Source of the DNA: Streptomyces natalensis ATCC 27448
Lineage (GTDB): Bacteria; Actinomycetota; Actinomycetes; Streptomycetales; Streptomycetaceae
DNA length: 64,000 nt
Assembly (NCBI RefSeq): GCF_000935125.1
Contig: NZ_JRKI01000029.1
Coordinates: 806,001 to 870,000 of the forward strand
Reading direction: 5' to 3'
Made by a program: the position numbers and the translations under genes. This document shows, one piece after another, positions 14,972-23,658 of this stretch; position 1 is the stretch's first letter, and every line of letters starts with the position of its first letter. The notes under the pieces are model-generated. The model was given only the letters and a program-made list of their open reading frames with translations, was not told the origin of the DNA and searched no databases.

Positions 14972-16669
14972 TCATCCGGCCGCCGGCCGCGCCGGCCCGG
15001 GCTCCTTGCGGACGAAGGCGCGCCGCAGGGCGTGGTACGGCTGGTCCGGGCCGAAGAACTGGGCGTGCATCCGGGCCAGTTCGTCCGCCCGGTAGGCGGC
15101 GAGCGGCCGCCGCGCCTCATCCCGTTCCCGGGTGGCCTTCTTGGCGGCGATCCGCGGCTGGCAGGCGGCCGACGCGGCCAGCCGGGCGGCGAGGCGAGCG
15201 GTCGGTGCGGTGAAGTCCTGCGGGGCGCAGTCGACGATCCGGTCCGCCAGCCCGCACCGCTGAGCTGCGGCGGCCGTGACCGGCAGCGCCCGCTCCATCA
15301 GCTCCGCGGCCGCCTCCGGGCCCACGCGGCCGGGCAGGGTGTAGGTCCAGTACTCGGATCCGTACAGCCCCATCAGCCGGTAGTGCGGATTGAGCACCAC
15401 GCCCGAGCGGCACCAGACCTCGTCGGCCGCCAGCGCCAGCATCGTCCCGCCCGCCGCCGCGTTGCCGCCCAGCGCCGCGACCACCAGCCGGTCGGTGGTG
15501 GTCAGCACGGCGTGGACGAGGTCGTCCATGGCGTTGATGTTGGCCCAGGACTCCTCGGCGGGGTCGGCGGCGGCCTCGATGACGTTGAGGTGGATGCCGT
15601 TGGAGAAGAAGTCCCGGCGGCCGCCGAGGACCAGCACGGACGTCGGCCGGGAGCAGGCGTGGCGGTAGGCGGCCAGCAGCCGGCCACAGTGGTCGGTGGA
15701 CATCGCGCCGCCGGGGAAGGAGAAGCGCAGAAAGCCGACCGGGCCGTCCTCGTGGTAGCGGATATCGGCCCAGGTGCGTCCCGCGGCGGTGCCGTCGTCC
15801 GCCTCCAGCGGCGCGGGGATCTCGGGTACGGACGGCAGCCGGTCGCCCAGCGCCAGGGTCGCGGGCAGTTTGACGGTACCGGGCCCGCCCGGGGTGCGCG
15901 GCGGGCGCAGTTCGGGGATCCACACCGCGCCGTCGACGGTCGCCCGGCAGATCGCCCCGCACCGGGTGGCGAGGATGTCGCCCGGCTCGCCCTTCAGGGT
16001 GTCCTCGGGGTGGCCGCCGTGCAGGAACCAGGTCGCGCCGAGGAGTTCATCGCGGACGCCGGGCCGGGAGTCGGCGGCGCGCAGGGTGCGCAGGACCGTC
16101 GCGGCCGGGGCGCTGCGCCAGTCGATCCGGCGCTCGCCCTGACGCAGCGGCGGCCGGGCCCGGCCGGGCCGTTCGGCGGCGGGGAGGGAGTGCTGGGGCC
16201 GCGGGCGGTAGGTGCCGGAGGCGAAGCGCGCGACGGCGGTGTGGACCGCCGCCATCGCCGCATCGGCGATCTCCCCGCGGTAGAGGTCGCTCTTGCCGAC
16301 CTCGGGGACGGGACAGTCCGCGGCGGCCCACACATCGCCCGCGTCCATCTCGTCGTTGGCCTGGAGCACGGTGACGCCCCAGCGGTCCGCGCCCAGGTGC
16401 ACCGCCCAGTCCACGGAGGACGGCCCACGGTCGCCCACGGGGCCGGGATGCACGATCAGGCAGGTGTAGGCGGACCACACCTCCCGCGGCACGGCCGTGG
16501 TGAGCATCGGCGCGATGACCAGGTCCGGGGCGTGGCTGCGTACGGTCGCAAGGAGCGGTGTGCGGCGGGTGACCAGCTCCACGGACACCTGGTGCCCGGC
16601 GTCGCCGAGTTCGGCATGGACGCGCTGTGTGAGGCTGTTGAACGCGCCGGCGATGAGCAGGATGCGCAC
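14972..16669 (-). CDS. hypX: HypX/HoxX-type hydrogenase maturation protein (formyl-transferase plus enoyl-CoA-hydratase domains)
   Basis: 565 residues, the normal length. The N-terminal half resembles 10-formyl-THF transferases (MRILLIAGAFNSLTQR, then the HPGPVGDRGPSS block around residue 74). The C-terminal half has the crotonase fold (GGRRDFFSNGIHLN, AALGGNAAAGGTMLALAADE). In the known family it makes the CO ligand of [NiFe]-hydrogenases in air from formyl-THF via formyl-CoA. No hydrogenase or other hyp gene is near: the neighbours are a regulator and a carbonic anhydrase. So this copy either serves a distant hydrogenase or has another role. Confidence 0.82.
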   Translation of the reverse strand: MRILLIAGAFNSLTQRVHAELGDAGHQVSVELVTRRTPLLATVRSHAPDLVIAPMLTTAVPREVWSAYTCLIVHPGPVGDRGPSSVDWAVHLGADRWGVTVLQANDEMDAGDVWAAADCPVPEVGKSDLYRGEIADAAMAAVHTAVARFASGTYRPRPQHSLPAAERPGRARPPLRQGERRIDWRSAPAATVLRTLRAADSRPGVRDELLGATWFLHGGHPEDTLKGEPGDILATRCGAICRATVDGAVWIPELRPPRTPGGPGTVKLPATLALGDRLPSVPEIPAPLEADDGTAAGRTWADIRYHEDGPVGFLRFSFPGGAMSTDHCGRLLAAYRHACSRPTSVLVLGGRRDFFSNGIHLNVIEAAADPAEESWANINAMDDLVHAVLTTTDRLVVAALGGNAAAGGTMLALAADEVWCRSGVVLNPHYRLMGLYGSEYWTYTLPGRVGPEAAAELMERALPVTAAAAQRCGLADRIVDCAPQDFTAPTARLAARLAASAACQPRIAAKKATRERDEARRPLAAYRADELARMHAQFFGPDQPYHALRRAFVRKEPGPARPAAG

Positions 16670-16855
16670 GGCAGACTCCCCTGAACTGGTACCGATGAGC
16701 CGTCGGCCGTGATCGTTGCGCAGAAGCCGGGGCGGGGCACCGGACCCGCGGTGCGGGTCATCCGATCGGTGGCCGCCGGGCGGCGCAATGGGCGGATACC
16801 AGGACAGATTCCATGACGGAGCAATGAACTTCCCCTGGCGGAACGTTACTCTTGA

Positions 16856-16885
16856 TTGACATCGACTTGGCGATTCTTTTACTTT
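16856..16885 (+). promoter_or_regulatory. predicted sigma70-type promoter upstream of the exported-protein/carbonic-anhydrase genes
   Basis: TTGACA (16856-16861) and TACTTT (16880-16885) with an 18-base spacer, in a stretch visibly richer in A and T than its surroundings. It would start transcription near 16892 and give a roughly 160-base leader before the ATG at 17050. Confidence 0.55.
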
Positions 16886-17049
16886 CGAATCCTCGGGAGG
16901 CGTGCCCCCACCAGCGCAAAGCCCCCGTGGTGGCTATGAACGGAAACATCCCGTCATTTCCTGTTTTCACTGAGGAAACCTGGCGGGTGCAGGGTGGGGA
17001 CGTCCGGCGGACTCGGGACACAGGACACAGGACAGGCACGGGGGGAACC

Positions 17050-17523
17050 ATGGGGAACGGAACCGGCATACCCGGCGCCACCGGCACCACCGGTGTGCTC
17101 GCTCTCGTCCTTCGCCGCCTGCGGCGCCTGCGGCGGATGAGCCGTGTGCCCCTCGCCGCCTTCGTCGCCGCACTCGCCTTCATCCTGGCCGGTGCGGCCA
17201 CCGCACCCGCCCTGGCCGCCCCCGCGCCGCCGGCCGCCATGGGCGCCGAGTCCGCCAAGGCGGCACCGGTCGCCGACTCCGACGCGGACACCGGCGGGGA
17301 CTGCGACGGCATGGAGGACGAGCGCGGCGGGCCGTGGCGCGCCGCGCGGACCGCGGTCGGCGTCCCGCAGCACAGCGGGCGGCCGCTTCCCCCCTGCCGT
17401 ACCGATCCGACCTCCGCGCCCGCCGTCGTGACCGGACCGGTGCCGGACGGCAGAACGGCGCGGGCCGCCGCCTCGGCCGGACCGCTCGAACTCCCCGTAC
17501 TGCACTGCGTATTCCGCTGCTGA
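17050..17523 (+). CDS. small exported protein of unknown function
   Basis: 157 residues starting at ATG 17050 after GGGGGGAACC. An Arg-rich N-terminus (RRLRRLRRMSRV) is followed by a hydrophobic stretch (LAAFVAALAFILAGAATAPALA) ending in an Ala-rich signal-peptidase-like site, so it is probably secreted. The mature part is Pro/Ala-rich and disordered, with four Cys, and ends LPVLHCVFRC. I know no family for it. It precedes the carbonic anhydrase by 83 bases on the same strand and probably shares the promoter at 16856. Confidence 0.6.
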   Translation: MGNGTGIPGATGTTGVLALVLRRLRRLRRMSRVPLAAFVAALAFILAGAATAPALAAPAPPAAMGAESAKAAPVADSDADTGGDCDGMEDERGGPWRAARTAVGVPQHSGRPLPPCRTDPTSAPAVVTGPVPDGRTARAAASAGPLELPVLHCVFRC

Positions 17524-17606
17524 GCGGTGCCCGGTGGCCGTCGCCACCGCTCGCGCACCGCATATTCGCGCCACCCCACGGTGGCCTCACAGCAGGAGAC
17601 CTCCTC

Positions 17607-18209
17607 GTGGAGACCTTCATCCAGCATGCCCGCGGCCGCACGGCCCGGATCGCCGAGCGGCGGGAGGAGCGGGAGTCCTATGGCCGGCTCGCCGCCGGGC
17701 AGTCCCCGCTCGCCCTGTTCATCACCTGTTCCGACTCCCGGGTCGTGCCGTCCCTGATCACCGGCGCGCGGCCCGGTGAGCTCTTCGAACTCCGTACGGC
17801 GGGCAACGCCGTCCCCGAGTACCGGGAAGGCACCGCGCCGAGCGCGGAGGCCGCCACCATCGAGTACGCCCTGCGGGTCCTGGGTGTCGCCGACGTCGTC
17901 GTCTGCGGTCATTCGCACTGCGGCGCGGTCGGCGCGAAGATCCGCGGCGAGGATCTGACCGGCGTCCCGGCCGTACGGGAATGGCTCGACCGGCAGCTGT
18001 CCGACGCGCTGCCGAAGGACGAGGAGCCGACGGTGGCCGCCGCGGTCCAGCAGCATGTGCGCGAACAGCTGGGCCGGTTGCGCCGCTACCCGTGTGTGCA
18101 GGAGCGGCTGGCCGCCGGCGAGGTGACGCTGCACGGCTGGTTCTACGAGGTGCACACCGGGCTGGTGGCCGCACACCAGCCGGCCTCCGACCTGTTCCTC
18201 CCCCTGTGA
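17607..18209 (+). CDS. beta-class carbonic anhydrase
   Basis: 200 residues. Zinc and catalytic residues are all present: Cys41, Asp43 and Arg45 in the CSDSR motif and His102 plus Cys105 in GHSHCGAV. It interconverts CO2 and bicarbonate in the cytoplasm. The GTG start at 17607 has AGGAGA 7 bases upstream. The next gene is a SulP-type anion transporter that begins at or just after this stop, so the two likely work together in bicarbonate uptake or CO2 hydration. Confidence 0.92.
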   Translation: METFIQHARGRTARIAERREERESYGRLAAGQSPLALFITCSDSRVVPSLITGARPGELFELRTAGNAVPEYREGTAPSAEAATIEYALRVLGVADVVVCGHSHCGAVGAKIRGEDLTGVPAVREWLDRQLSDALPKDEEPTVAAAVQQHVREQLGRLRRYPCVQERLAAGEVTLHGWFYEVHTGLVAAHQPASDLFLPL

Positions 18210-18226
18210 AGGCGGGTGCGTACCTC

Positions 18227-19687
18227 ATGAAGAACGCACGACTCGCCGTCTTCCGGGCGGACTTCGCCGCCTCCCTCGTCGTCTTCCTGGTCGCCGTCCC
18301 GCTGTGTGTCGGGGTGGCGGTCGCCTCCGGCGTACCGGCCGAACTGGGGCTGGTCACCGGGATCGTCGGCGGGCTGCTCACCGGACTGCTGCCCGGCAGC
18401 AGCCTCCAGGTCAGCGGCCCGGCCGCCGGACTGACCGTGCTGGTCTTCGAAGCCGTCAAGGAATACGGCCTCGGGGCGCTGGGCGCACTGGTGCTGGCGG
18501 CCGGTGTGCTCCAGCTGGCCATGGGCGCGCTCCGGCTCGGCCGGTGGTTCCGGGCCATCTCGGTCGCCGTGGTCCAGGGCATGCTCGCCGGCATCGGCCT
18601 GGTCCTGATCGCCGGACAGGTCTACGCCCTCACGGACGCCAAGGCCCCGGGCGGGGGCCTGGCCAACCTCGGCGGGCTGCCCGGCCTGGTCACCACCACC
18701 GCGGGGTCCGGGCCCGCGCTGACCGCGTTGGCCATCGGTGCCGCCACCATCGCCGTCCTGGTGCTGTGGCCCCGCTGGCGGCCCGCCGCGCGGATCCTGC
18801 CGGCCCCGCTGGCCGCGGTGGCCCTGGCCACCACCGCGGTGGCGGTGCTGGACCTCCCGGTGGCCCGGGTGCGGGTCAGCGGACTGCTGTCGGCGATCCA
18901 GCCGCCCGGCCTCGCCGACCTGGGCCGGCTCGCCGATATCGGCGTCCTGGGCACGGTTTTGGCGTTCACCCTGATCGCGTCGGCGGAGTCGCTGTTCAGC
19001 GCGGCCGCGGTCGACCGGCTGCACACCGGGCCGCGCACCGACTACGACAAGGAGCTGATGGCCCAGGGTGCGGGCAACGCGGTCTGCGGGGCGCTCGGCG
19101 CGCTGCCGATGACCGCGGTGATCGTGCGCAGCGCCGCCAATGTCCAGGCGGGCGCCCGGACCAAGGCGTCGCGGGTGCTGCACGGCGCCTGGCTGCTGCT
19201 CTTCGCCGCGGCCTTCCCCGCGGCGCTGGGCGTCGTGCCGGTGGCCGCGCTGGCCGGCATCCTCGTCCACGCGGGCTGGAAGCTGATCCCGCTGCGCGAG
19301 CTGCGGCCGCTGTGGCGCGAACACCGCGGCGAGGCGGTCGTGCTGCTGGCCACCGCGGTCGCCATCGTCACGGTCAACATGTTCGAAGGTGTCCTCATCG
19401 GGCTGCTGATGGCCGTGGCCAAGACGGCCTGGGAGACCTCCCACGTCCATCTGGAGATCGACGCCCCGGACGGCGACGGGCCGGTGCGGGTACGCGCGGT
19501 GGGCAACGCCACCTTCCTGCGGCTGCCCAAGCTCCTCGACCAGCTCGACGCGCTCCCCCAAGGCCGCGAGGTCGCCCTCGATCTCAGCGGTCTGCGCCAT
19601 CTCGACCATGCCTGCGGCACGGCACTGACGAACTGGGCCGAGGCGCACCGCCGCAGCCGCGAGCGGACGGCGGAACCGGTGTCCTGA
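18227..19687 (+). CDS. SulP-family anion transporter (likely bicarbonate) with STAS domain
   Basis: 486 residues from ATG 18227 (AAGGCGGG upstream). A GTG at 18206 would overlap the carbonic-anhydrase stop as GTGA and is the alternative. About 10-12 hydrophobic helices follow the SulP pattern, with FRADFAASLVVFLVAVPLC at the N-terminus, PGSSLQVSGPAAGLTVLV, and NAVCGALGALPMTAVIVRSAAN. A short STAS-like tail (VALDLSGLRHLDHACGTAL) ends the protein. SulP genes beside carbonic anhydrases are usually read as bicarbonate transporters (BicA-like); the substrate is inferred from context only. Confidence 0.87.
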   Translation: MKNARLAVFRADFAASLVVFLVAVPLCVGVAVASGVPAELGLVTGIVGGLLTGLLPGSSLQVSGPAAGLTVLVFEAVKEYGLGALGALVLAAGVLQLAMGALRLGRWFRAISVAVVQGMLAGIGLVLIAGQVYALTDAKAPGGGLANLGGLPGLVTTTAGSGPALTALAIGAATIAVLVLWPRWRPAARILPAPLAAVALATTAVAVLDLPVARVRVSGLLSAIQPPGLADLGRLADIGVLGTVLAFTLIASAESLFSAAAVDRLHTGPRTDYDKELMAQGAGNAVCGALGALPMTAVIVRSAANVQAGARTKASRVLHGAWLLLFAAAFPAALGVVPVAALAGILVHAGWKLIPLRELRPLWREHRGEAVVLLATAVAIVTVNMFEGVLIGLLMAVAKTAWETSHVHLEIDAPDGDGPVRVRAVGNATFLRLPKLLDQLDALPQGREVALDLSGLRHLDHACGTALTNWAEAHRRSRERTAEPVS

Positions 19688-19705
19688 ACCGGACTCGGCG
19701 CCGGA

Positions 19706-19743
19706 ACGGGCGGGCCGGGGGCTACGGCTCCCGGCCCGCCCGT
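19706..19743 (+). terminator. strong hairpin terminator after the SulP gene
   Basis: ACGGGCGGGCCGGG (19706-19719) and its exact complement CCCGGCCCGCCCGT (19730-19743), with a loop of 10 bases, 18 bases after the SulP stop. Confidence 0.8.
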
Positions 19744-19856
19744 GCGTCGGGGTGAACCGCGCGGCCCAGCGGCGCGGCGGGGGAACGCTGCGTGCGCGCC
19801 GGTCGTTGAGTGGGTCGAGTGGACGTCAGGACTGTCACGAGGGGACGGACGACGGT

Positions 19857-20303
19857 ATGCCTCTTCAGGGTGAGTACGCGGCGAGCCCGGCGCAGTGGGT
19901 GCGCGATCAGGTCGCGCTGTACGAGAGCTCCGGCGGCACGGAGGGGACGACGATAAGGGGCCTGCCGGTGGTGATCCTCACGACCCGGGGCGCCAGAAGC
20001 GGGAAGATCCGCAAGAGCCCGCTGATGCGGGTCGAACGCGACGGCACCTACGCCGTGGTGGCCTCCGTGGGCGGCGCTCCCGAGCACCCTCTGTGGTACC
20101 GCAATGTGCTCGCCGATCCACGGGTCGAGCTCCAGGACGGCCCGGTGCGCCGGGACATGACGGCCCGTGAGGTCACCGGGGAGGAGAAGGCCCTGTGGTG
20201 GGGCCGCGCGGTCGAGGCGTTCCCCGATTACGCCGACTACCAGGAGAAGACCGAGCGGCAGATCCCGGTGATCGTGCTGGAGCCCGCGGCCGCGGAGCAC
20301 TGA
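19857..20303 (+). CDS. F420/FMN-dependent nitroreductase-family (DDN-like) oxidoreductase
   Basis: 148 residues, the usual length of the deazaflavin-dependent nitroreductase family of actinobacteria. Characteristic strands are GLPVVILTTRGARSGKIRKS, YAVVASVGGAPEHPLWYRN (cofactor-binding block with the conserved P-x-W-Y-x-N) and the acidic C-terminal DYADYQEKTERQIPVIVLEP. It would bind F420 in the cytoplasm and reduce an unknown substrate. The start ATG 19857 has GAGGGG about 12 bases upstream. It is isolated between a terminator and an octamer repeat. Confidence 0.87.
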   Translation: MPLQGEYAASPAQWVRDQVALYESSGGTEGTTIRGLPVVILTTRGARSGKIRKSPLMRVERDGTYAVVASVGGAPEHPLWYRNVLADPRVELQDGPVRRDMTAREVTGEEKALWWGRAVEAFPDYADYQEKTERQIPVIVLEPAAAEH

Positions 20304-20335
20304 CGGGCGGTCACCGGACGGCGCCGCGGCCGCCC

Positions 20336-20391
20336 GTCCACGGGTCCACGGATCCGCGGGTCCACGGGTCCACGGGTCCACGGGTCCACGC
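20336..20391. repeat. seven tandem octamers (GTCCACGG)
   Basis: GTCCACGG is repeated head to tail seven times. The third unit is changed (ATCCGCGG) and the last ends in C. It sits between the F420-reductase stop and the convergent modBC stop. Probably slippage-derived; four consecutive perfect copies suggest recent expansion. Confidence 0.85.
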
Positions 20392-20420
20392 TCCGCCCAC
20401 AAGGCTGCCCGCAGGTCCGG

Positions 20421-22457
20421 CTACAGGCCGACGAGCGTGACCTCGGTCGCCTTGACGCTGGTCCAGACGGCTGCGCCGTCCGCCAGGCCGAGGTCCAGCG
20501 CGGCCTGCGGGGTCACCTCGGCCACCAGGTCGGGGGCCTTGGGCGAGGTCACCAGGATGCGCAGCCGGCTGCCGGCGGAGGTGATTTCGCGGACGGTGCC
20601 GGGCCAGACGTTACGGGGGCTGCCCGCGGGCCGGTCGAGGTGGACGGAGACCGCCTCGGGGGCGATGATCGCCAGCGCCCGGGTGCCGTCGGGCAGGGGG
20701 TCCGCGGCGATCAGCTGCCCGCCGCCGTCGAGCCCGAGCCCGTCGGCGGTGGCGGTGCCGGGCCAGGCGTTGCGGCCCAGCATCCGGGCGACCCAGGGCG
20801 AGCGGGGGTGGCGGGTCACCTCGGCGGGCGGCGCGTCCTGAAGGGCGCGGCCGCCGTCGAGGACGAGCACCCGGTCGGCCAGCGAGACCGCTTCGACGGG
20901 GTCGTGGGTGACGATCAGACAGACACCGCCGAAGCCCGCGAGATGGCGGCGCAGGGTGTGCCGCACATGGGCGCGGGTGGTCTGGTCCAGGGCGGCGAGC
21001 GGTTCGTCGAGCAGCAGCAGCCGGGGGCGGGCGGCCAACGCCCGTGCCAGGGCGACGCGTTGGGCCTGTCCGCCGGAGAGCTGGGCGGGTTTGCGGTGGG
21101 CGAGGTGGCCGACGCCGAGCCGGTTGAGCCACTGCTGGGCGGTGCGGCGGGCCTCGGCGCGCGGCGTGCCGTGGGCACGCAGTCCGTATGCGGTGTTGGT
21201 CAGGGCGCTCAGATGCGGGAAGAGCGCGCCGTCCTGCGGGACCCAGGCGACGCCGCGCCGGTGCGGGGGCAGCGCGCTGACGTCGGTGTCCCCGAGGCGG
21301 AGGGCGGCGTGGGCGCGCGGGGTGAGGCCGAGGAGGGCGCGCAGCAGGGTGGTCTTGCCGGCGCCGTTGGGGCCGACGACGGCCAGGGTGGTGCCCGGTC
21401 CGGCGTCCAGGGTCAGTTCGGTGAAACCGGTGACCTCGGCGCGCAGCGGCCAGTGGCTCTCGGGGGCGGGGGGTGCGGCGTCGGCGGCCAGGGCGGGGGC
21501 GGACTGCGGGGCGGCGTCTGGGGTGGTGAGGCCGGTGGTGTCTGCGTCGGGGAGGGCATCGGCGCCGGTGGTGTCGGCCAGGCGGACGGAGCGGGTGCGG
21601 GCCGCGCGGTCGGCCGTGCTGCCGGTCCAGCGGCCGCGCAGCGCCACCAGGACGGCCATCGCGATGACCAGCAACAGCAGGGAGACCGAGGTGGCGACCT
21701 CCGGGGAGTCCTGGAGCAGCAGATAGACCTCGAGCGGGAGGGTCTGGGTGGTGCCGGGCAGGTTGCCGGCGAAGGTGATGGTGGCGCCGAATTCGCCGAG
21801 CGCGCGGGCCCAGGTCAGCGCGGCGCCGGCGGCCAGGCCGGGGGCGACCAGGGGGAGGGTGACGGTGCAGAAGACCCGTACCGGGGAGGCGCCGAGGGAG
21901 GCCGCCGTCTCCTCGTAACGGGGGCGCAGACCGGCCAGGGTGCCCTCCAGGCTGATGACCAGGAACGGCATCGAGACGAAGGTGGCCGCGACCACGGCGC
22001 CGGAGGTGTGGAAGGGCAGGGTGAGGCCGAAGGCGTCCTCCAGCCAGGGGCCGAGCAGCCCGCGGCGGCCGAAGCCCATGAGGAGGGCGACGCCGCCGAC
22101 GGTCGGCGGCAGCACCATCGGCAGCAGGACCAGCGAACGCACCAGCGCCTTGCCCGGGAAGCTGACCCGCGCCAGCAGCCAGGCCAGCGGCACCCCCAGG
22201 AGGAGCGAGAGGCCCAGCGCCCAGAAGGAGACCAGCAGCGAGAGCCGGAGCGCTTCGGTGACGCCGGGGCTCGTCAGATGGTCGCCGATGTCGCCCCAGG
22301 TGGTGCGGGCGAGGATGCCGCACAGCGGCATCAGCAGGAACGCGATGGCCAGCAGCGCGGGCACGCCCAGCGCGAGGGGGGCGCGGGTGCCGGGGGTGCG
22401 GGGCCGGGCCGTCCGGGGTGCCGCCTTCGGCCGGGGCAGCGTGCGCGGACGGGTCAT
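20421..22457 (-). CDS. modBC: molybdate ABC transporter, permease-ATPase fusion (ModB-ModC)
   Basis: 678 residues. Residues about 25-275 are the ModB permease (about six helices, with the loop motif EETAASLGASPVRVF). After a Pro/Ala linker, residues about 335-560 are the ModC ATPase: Walker A GPNGAGKTT, signature LSGGQAQR, Walker B LLLLDEP and switch His in VTHDPVEA. The last about 120 residues are a TOBE/Mop-type domain. It imports molybdate with the ModA lipoprotein encoded upstream on the same strand. Separate modB and modC genes are the norm elsewhere; the fusion gives a fixed 1:1 ratio. Confidence 0.93.
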   Translation of the reverse strand: MTRPRTLPRPKAAPRTARPRTPGTRAPLALGVPALLAIAFLLMPLCGILARTTWGDIGDHLTSPGVTEALRLSLLVSFWALGLSLLLGVPLAWLLARVSFPGKALVRSLVLLPMVLPPTVGGVALLMGFGRRGLLGPWLEDAFGLTLPFHTSGAVVAATFVSMPFLVISLEGTLAGLRPRYEETAASLGASPVRVFCTVTLPLVAPGLAAGAALTWARALGEFGATITFAGNLPGTTQTLPLEVYLLLQDSPEVATSVSLLLLVIAMAVLVALRGRWTGSTADRAARTRSVRLADTTGADALPDADTTGLTTPDAAPQSAPALAADAAPPAPESHWPLRAEVTGFTELTLDAGPGTTLAVVGPNGAGKTTLLRALLGLTPRAHAALRLGDTDVSALPPHRRGVAWVPQDGALFPHLSALTNTAYGLRAHGTPRAEARRTAQQWLNRLGVGHLAHRKPAQLSGGQAQRVALARALAARPRLLLLDEPLAALDQTTRAHVRHTLRRHLAGFGGVCLIVTHDPVEAVSLADRVLVLDGGRALQDAPPAEVTRHPRSPWVARMLGRNAWPGTATADGLGLDGGGQLIAADPLPDGTRALAIIAPEAVSVHLDRPAGSPRNVWPGTVREITSAGSRLRILVTSPKAPDLVAEVTPQAALDLGLADGAAVWTSVKATEVTLVGL

Positions 22458-22567
22458 CGCGGGTCCGGTGGGGGTGTCATCGCGGGTCCAGGGGTCGCGG
22501 CGGGAAGGGTCGGGCGGGGGCGGCCGAACCGTACCCGGCCGGGCGGGGCCGGGCCGCGTACGGCGAG

Positions 22568-22620
22568 GGCGCCGCAGGGGGCCGTCCGCTCCCCCGAGCC
22601 GGACGGACCCCTGCGGCGCC
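22568..22620 (-). terminator. long hairpin between modA and modBC
   Basis: GGCGCCGCAGGGG and CCGTCC on one arm (22568-22587) pair with GGACGG and CCCCTGCGGCGCC on the other (22601-22620), with a single bulged base on each side. It begins 9 bases after the modA stop. It could end or attenuate transcription so that modA is made in excess over modBC. Confidence 0.7.
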
Positions 22621-22629
22621 GCGGGACCG

Positions 22630-23427
22630 TTACGGCTTCATGAAGCCCGCGTCCCGCAGGATCTTCTGCGCCTCGGGGCTGCTGAGCCACTTCACGAACG
22701 CGGCCGCGGCCTTGGCGTGCTCGGAGTACTTCAGCGTCGCGGCCGGGTAGGAGGCGACGGCGTTCTGCGCGTCGGGGATGTCGACGGCGTCGATCTTGTT
22801 CGGCGCGGTCTGGGCGTCGGTCTTGTAGACGATGCCGGCGTCGGCCTCGCCGAGCTCCACCTTGCTGAGCACGGCACGGACGTTGGCCTCCTGAGAGACC
22901 GGCTTGACGTTGAGCTTCTGGGCGTCCAGGACCTTCTTGCTGTAGCGGCCGACGGGCACCTCGGGGGCGGCCAGGACGACCTTCAGCTTGCTGTCGGTGA
23001 GGTTCTTCAGGCCCGTGATCTTCTTGGGGTTGCCATGGCCGGTGGCGATGACCAGGCGGTTCTTGGCGATGACGGTCGGATCGGCGGCGTCCGCCTTCAG
23101 CCCGTCCATGGTCTTGGTGTCGGCGGTGACCAGGGCGTCGGCGGGGGTGCCCTCCCGGACCTGGGCGGCCAGTTCCTGCGAGCCGGCGAAGGAGAACGTG
23201 ACCTTGGTGCCGGGGTGTTCCTTCTCGTAGACCGCCTTGGCCTTGTTGAAGACATCGGTCAGCGACGAGGCGGCCAGCACGGTGAGGTCGGCCTTCGGGA
23301 CACTGCCGCCCGACTTCCCCGCGCCGTCCTTCTTCCCGGTGTCGTTGCCGCAGGCGGCGAGCGGGACGAGGAGGGCGGCGGTGACGAGAGCGGCGGCGGT
23401 ACGGCGCCGGGTGACGACTCGGGACAT
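22630..23427 (-). CDS. modA: molybdate-binding lipoprotein of the ABC transporter
   Basis: 265 residues. The basic N-terminus (MSRVVTRRRTAAALV) and lipobox LAAC place the mature N-terminal Cys near residue 26, anchoring it outside the membrane. The mature part has the ModA pattern: LTVLAASSLTDVFNK, FSFAGSQELAAQV, GTPADALVTAD, and the C-terminal LKYSEHAKAAAAFVKWLSSPEAQKIL. Binds molybdate or tungstate for ModBC. The ribosome site GGAGTCCC precedes ATG 23427. Confidence 0.93.
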   Translation of the reverse strand: MSRVVTRRRTAAALVTAALLVPLAACGNDTGKKDGAGKSGGSVPKADLTVLAASSLTDVFNKAKAVYEKEHPGTKVTFSFAGSQELAAQVREGTPADALVTADTKTMDGLKADAADPTVIAKNRLVIATGHGNPKKITGLKNLTDSKLKVVLAAPEVPVGRYSKKVLDAQKLNVKPVSQEANVRAVLSKVELGEADAGIVYKTDAQTAPNKIDAVDIPDAQNAVASYPAATLKYSEHAKAAAAFVKWLSSPEAQKILRDAGFMKP

Positions 23428-23658
23428 GGGCGGGACTCCTTGTGACGCGGGCGGCGAACGCCGCCCGAGCGGATGGTGACCAGCCGCGCCGTGGACGGGC
23501 GACGCCGCTGCGGTGAGGCAGCCGACCGGTGGGGACGGTGGGTGCGGTTCGGGTGGTGCGCTGGTGTCAACGCGATCCGGGTGCGTGAGGCAACGCGGTC
23601 CGGGCGGGGCGTACGGGGGCGGCCCGTGCGCGGCGCCGCGGGAGCGGGCCGTCGCGGT

